DNA of 35,874 bases. Source: Pelargonium nanum. Lineage: Eukaryota; Streptophyta; Magnoliopsida; Geraniales; Geraniaceae. Positions 34,801 to 35,874 of this stretch are shown here, one piece after another; the stretch's first letter is position 1, and each line of letters opens with the position of its first letter. Location: the NCBI GenBank assembly GCA_036897485.1, contig JAYMTF010000462.1, positions 1 to 35,874 of the forward strand. Direction: 5' to 3'. The notes beneath the pieces were generated by a model. It saw only the letters and a list, made by a program, of their open reading frames with translations. It was not told where the DNA came from and ran no database searches. The position numbers and the translations under genes were made by a program.

Positions 34801-35766
34801 AGGTAAATACAGTGAAAGTTCTCAAATAATTTGAATGCATAAATGAACCAACAATCACCGAAAGAGAATTGGCAGCACTCACCAAGTCTGTACCGGGATC
34901 ACTGATGCCAGGGGTCCCAGCATCACTGATGAGAGCCACTATTTCACCCTGCTTCAACCTCACTAACACTGTCTGTTCTCTATGAGATTCATTGAATTTG
35001 TGATAGCTCAGCTGAAAATCTAAGGCATACAATCAGTAAGGGCCTGGAAAAAACTCAACACCAAGACAAAGGAAGATTGACCACCTACCATGGGAGTTTT
35101 GATATCGTAATGCTTTAGTAACTTCCCAGAATGCCTAGTGTCTTCAGCAAGTATCACATTAGCAGACTTCAACACACGAATAGCACTGCATCATTTAGAT
35201 AAACCATTACTATAATTAGGAAGAAGAAAACTTCAAAAAAAAAAAAAAAACTTCAAATACAGTAGAAACAGTGATTGTCTGGGAATTCAAAGAAAAGTAC
35301 CGCAAGGTGATATCTTCAAGATTTCCAATTGGAGTTCCAACTAGATACAAGCCAGGTTTCAGAGGGCTCTGCTACAAATTGCAATATCAAATCAAAGCCA
35401 CATCCAGAACAAGAGTCCAACATTGCTATTTCTCTAACAGCTATAAATCGGAATAAATGGAACCATTTCTCATGAACCAAACAAGGGTGCAAAATTGAAA
35501 CATGGATATAGAAATATAAATAAATTAACGGTTAAAAAAGAAGTGATGTTTACACGTTTTGAAGATTCATCGGAGATTGAATCGGTGGATTCTGAGGGCA
35601 GATGAAAATTAGAGCAGAAGGTAGCGACGTTGTTTGGGCAAGGAGAGAGTGACTTGAGAGGAGAAACCGCGGTTTGAGCGGGGAAGAAGAAGAGAGGTCT
35701 CAAAGCCAGCGAAAACGGTGTCGTAGTTAGAGAAATCGCCATTGAAGGAAGCTTTTGTAACAGCAT
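31831..35766 (-). CDS. rsmI: RsmI-type 16S rRNA (cytidine-2'-O)-methyltransferase, plastid-targeted, 9 exons
   Basis: The coding sequence is complement(join(31831..31950, 32227..32400, 32797..32839, 33697..33841, 33932..34040, 34883..35011, 35089..35185, 35301..35368, 35554..35766)), 365 aa; every junction is GT-AG and in frame. Bacterial RsmI adds a 2'-O-methyl group to C1402 of 16S rRNA using S-adenosylmethionine. The plant protein has an extra ~70 residues at the N-terminus (S/T/P-rich, few acidic residues until SESTDSISDESS), which suggests a plastid transit peptide. Tetrapyrrole-methylase-fold motifs follow in order: GLYLVGTPIGNLEDIT, VILAEDTRHSGKLL, LSYHKFNE, LKQGEIVALISDAGTPGISD, PIPGPSAFVTALS, FLPKHARSR and FWRGTLGEA. 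A second Met (residue 9, MAISLTTT) is an alternative start. Exon 2 begins at a tandem AG acceptor (TAGCAG), which could add one Gln. No internal stop is seen. Confidence 0.93.
35236..35250. repeat. Poly(A) run in RsmI intron 2
   Basis: An uninterrupted A-run of about 16-18 bases lies between two copies of AAAACTTCAAA. It may be a tiny slippage product or the scar of a retroposed tail. Confidence 0.5.
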
Positions 35767-35874
35767 TTTGACTGTCTGCGCAGCTCAGAAGATTAGGATT
35801 TGGCTGCACTCTTGATAACCAACACCAAGAAGAAGTTACGAATTATGTTAACGACGTCTTATTAGAACTACTAG
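35767..35874. other. RsmI 5' flank at the right edge
   Basis: On the minus strand this short stretch supplies the 5' UTR and proximal promoter of the RsmI gene. No clear TATA box is visible before the window ends. Confidence 0.4.

Overview
This window is plant nuclear DNA, most likely from a eudicot. It has short exons separated by AT-rich GT-AG introns, 0.3-8 kb of AT-rich intergenic sequence and many small degraded transposable elements. I cannot name the species. There are no operons and no sign of a bacterial or organellar origin.

Eight protein-coding genes are recognisable. I rebuilt exon structures by joining splice sites and checking that the reading frame continues. Left to right: (1) an F-box PP2-A13-like protein, minus strand, 3 exons, 1728-3571; (2) RNA polymerase subunit RPB6, minus, 6 exons, 6490-8820; (3) a stamen-type FIL1-like lipid-transfer protein, plus, 10287-10613; (4) an IQ67-domain calmodulin-binding protein (IQD), plus, 4 coding exons, 12348-15767; (5) a type-1 non-specific lipid-transfer protein, minus, 17088-17426; (6) an organellar PORR-domain RNA-binding protein, plus, 18291-19744, whose frame is broken by a 47-bp insertion; (7) a secreted-type cytokinin dehydrogenase, plus, 5 exons, 28082-30969; (8) a plastid-targeted RsmI-type 16S rRNA 2'-O-ribose methyltransferase, minus, 9 exons, 31831-35766. 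A ninth reading frame runs open off the left edge (1-504, minus) and may be transposon-derived.

The genes do not form a pathway. They cover housekeeping (transcription, plastid and mitochondrial RNA), hormone catabolism, calcium/calmodulin signalling and lipid transfer, as expected of an ordinary plant gene neighbourhood. About 8 kb between the PORR gene and the cytokinin dehydrogenase holds no convincing gene. It contains a 1.24-kb element with ~200-bp terminal inverted repeats, a hAT-like MITE and a G-box-rich promoter-like island.

Most worth a second look are the 47-bp frame-breaking insertion in the PORR gene, a small SINE-like insertion with a 12-bp target-site duplication in an IQD intron, the long inverted-repeat element, an intron that appears to split the stop codon of the FIL1-like gene, and the orphan G-box cluster upstream of the cytokinin dehydrogenase. 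I found no clearly new biological system.
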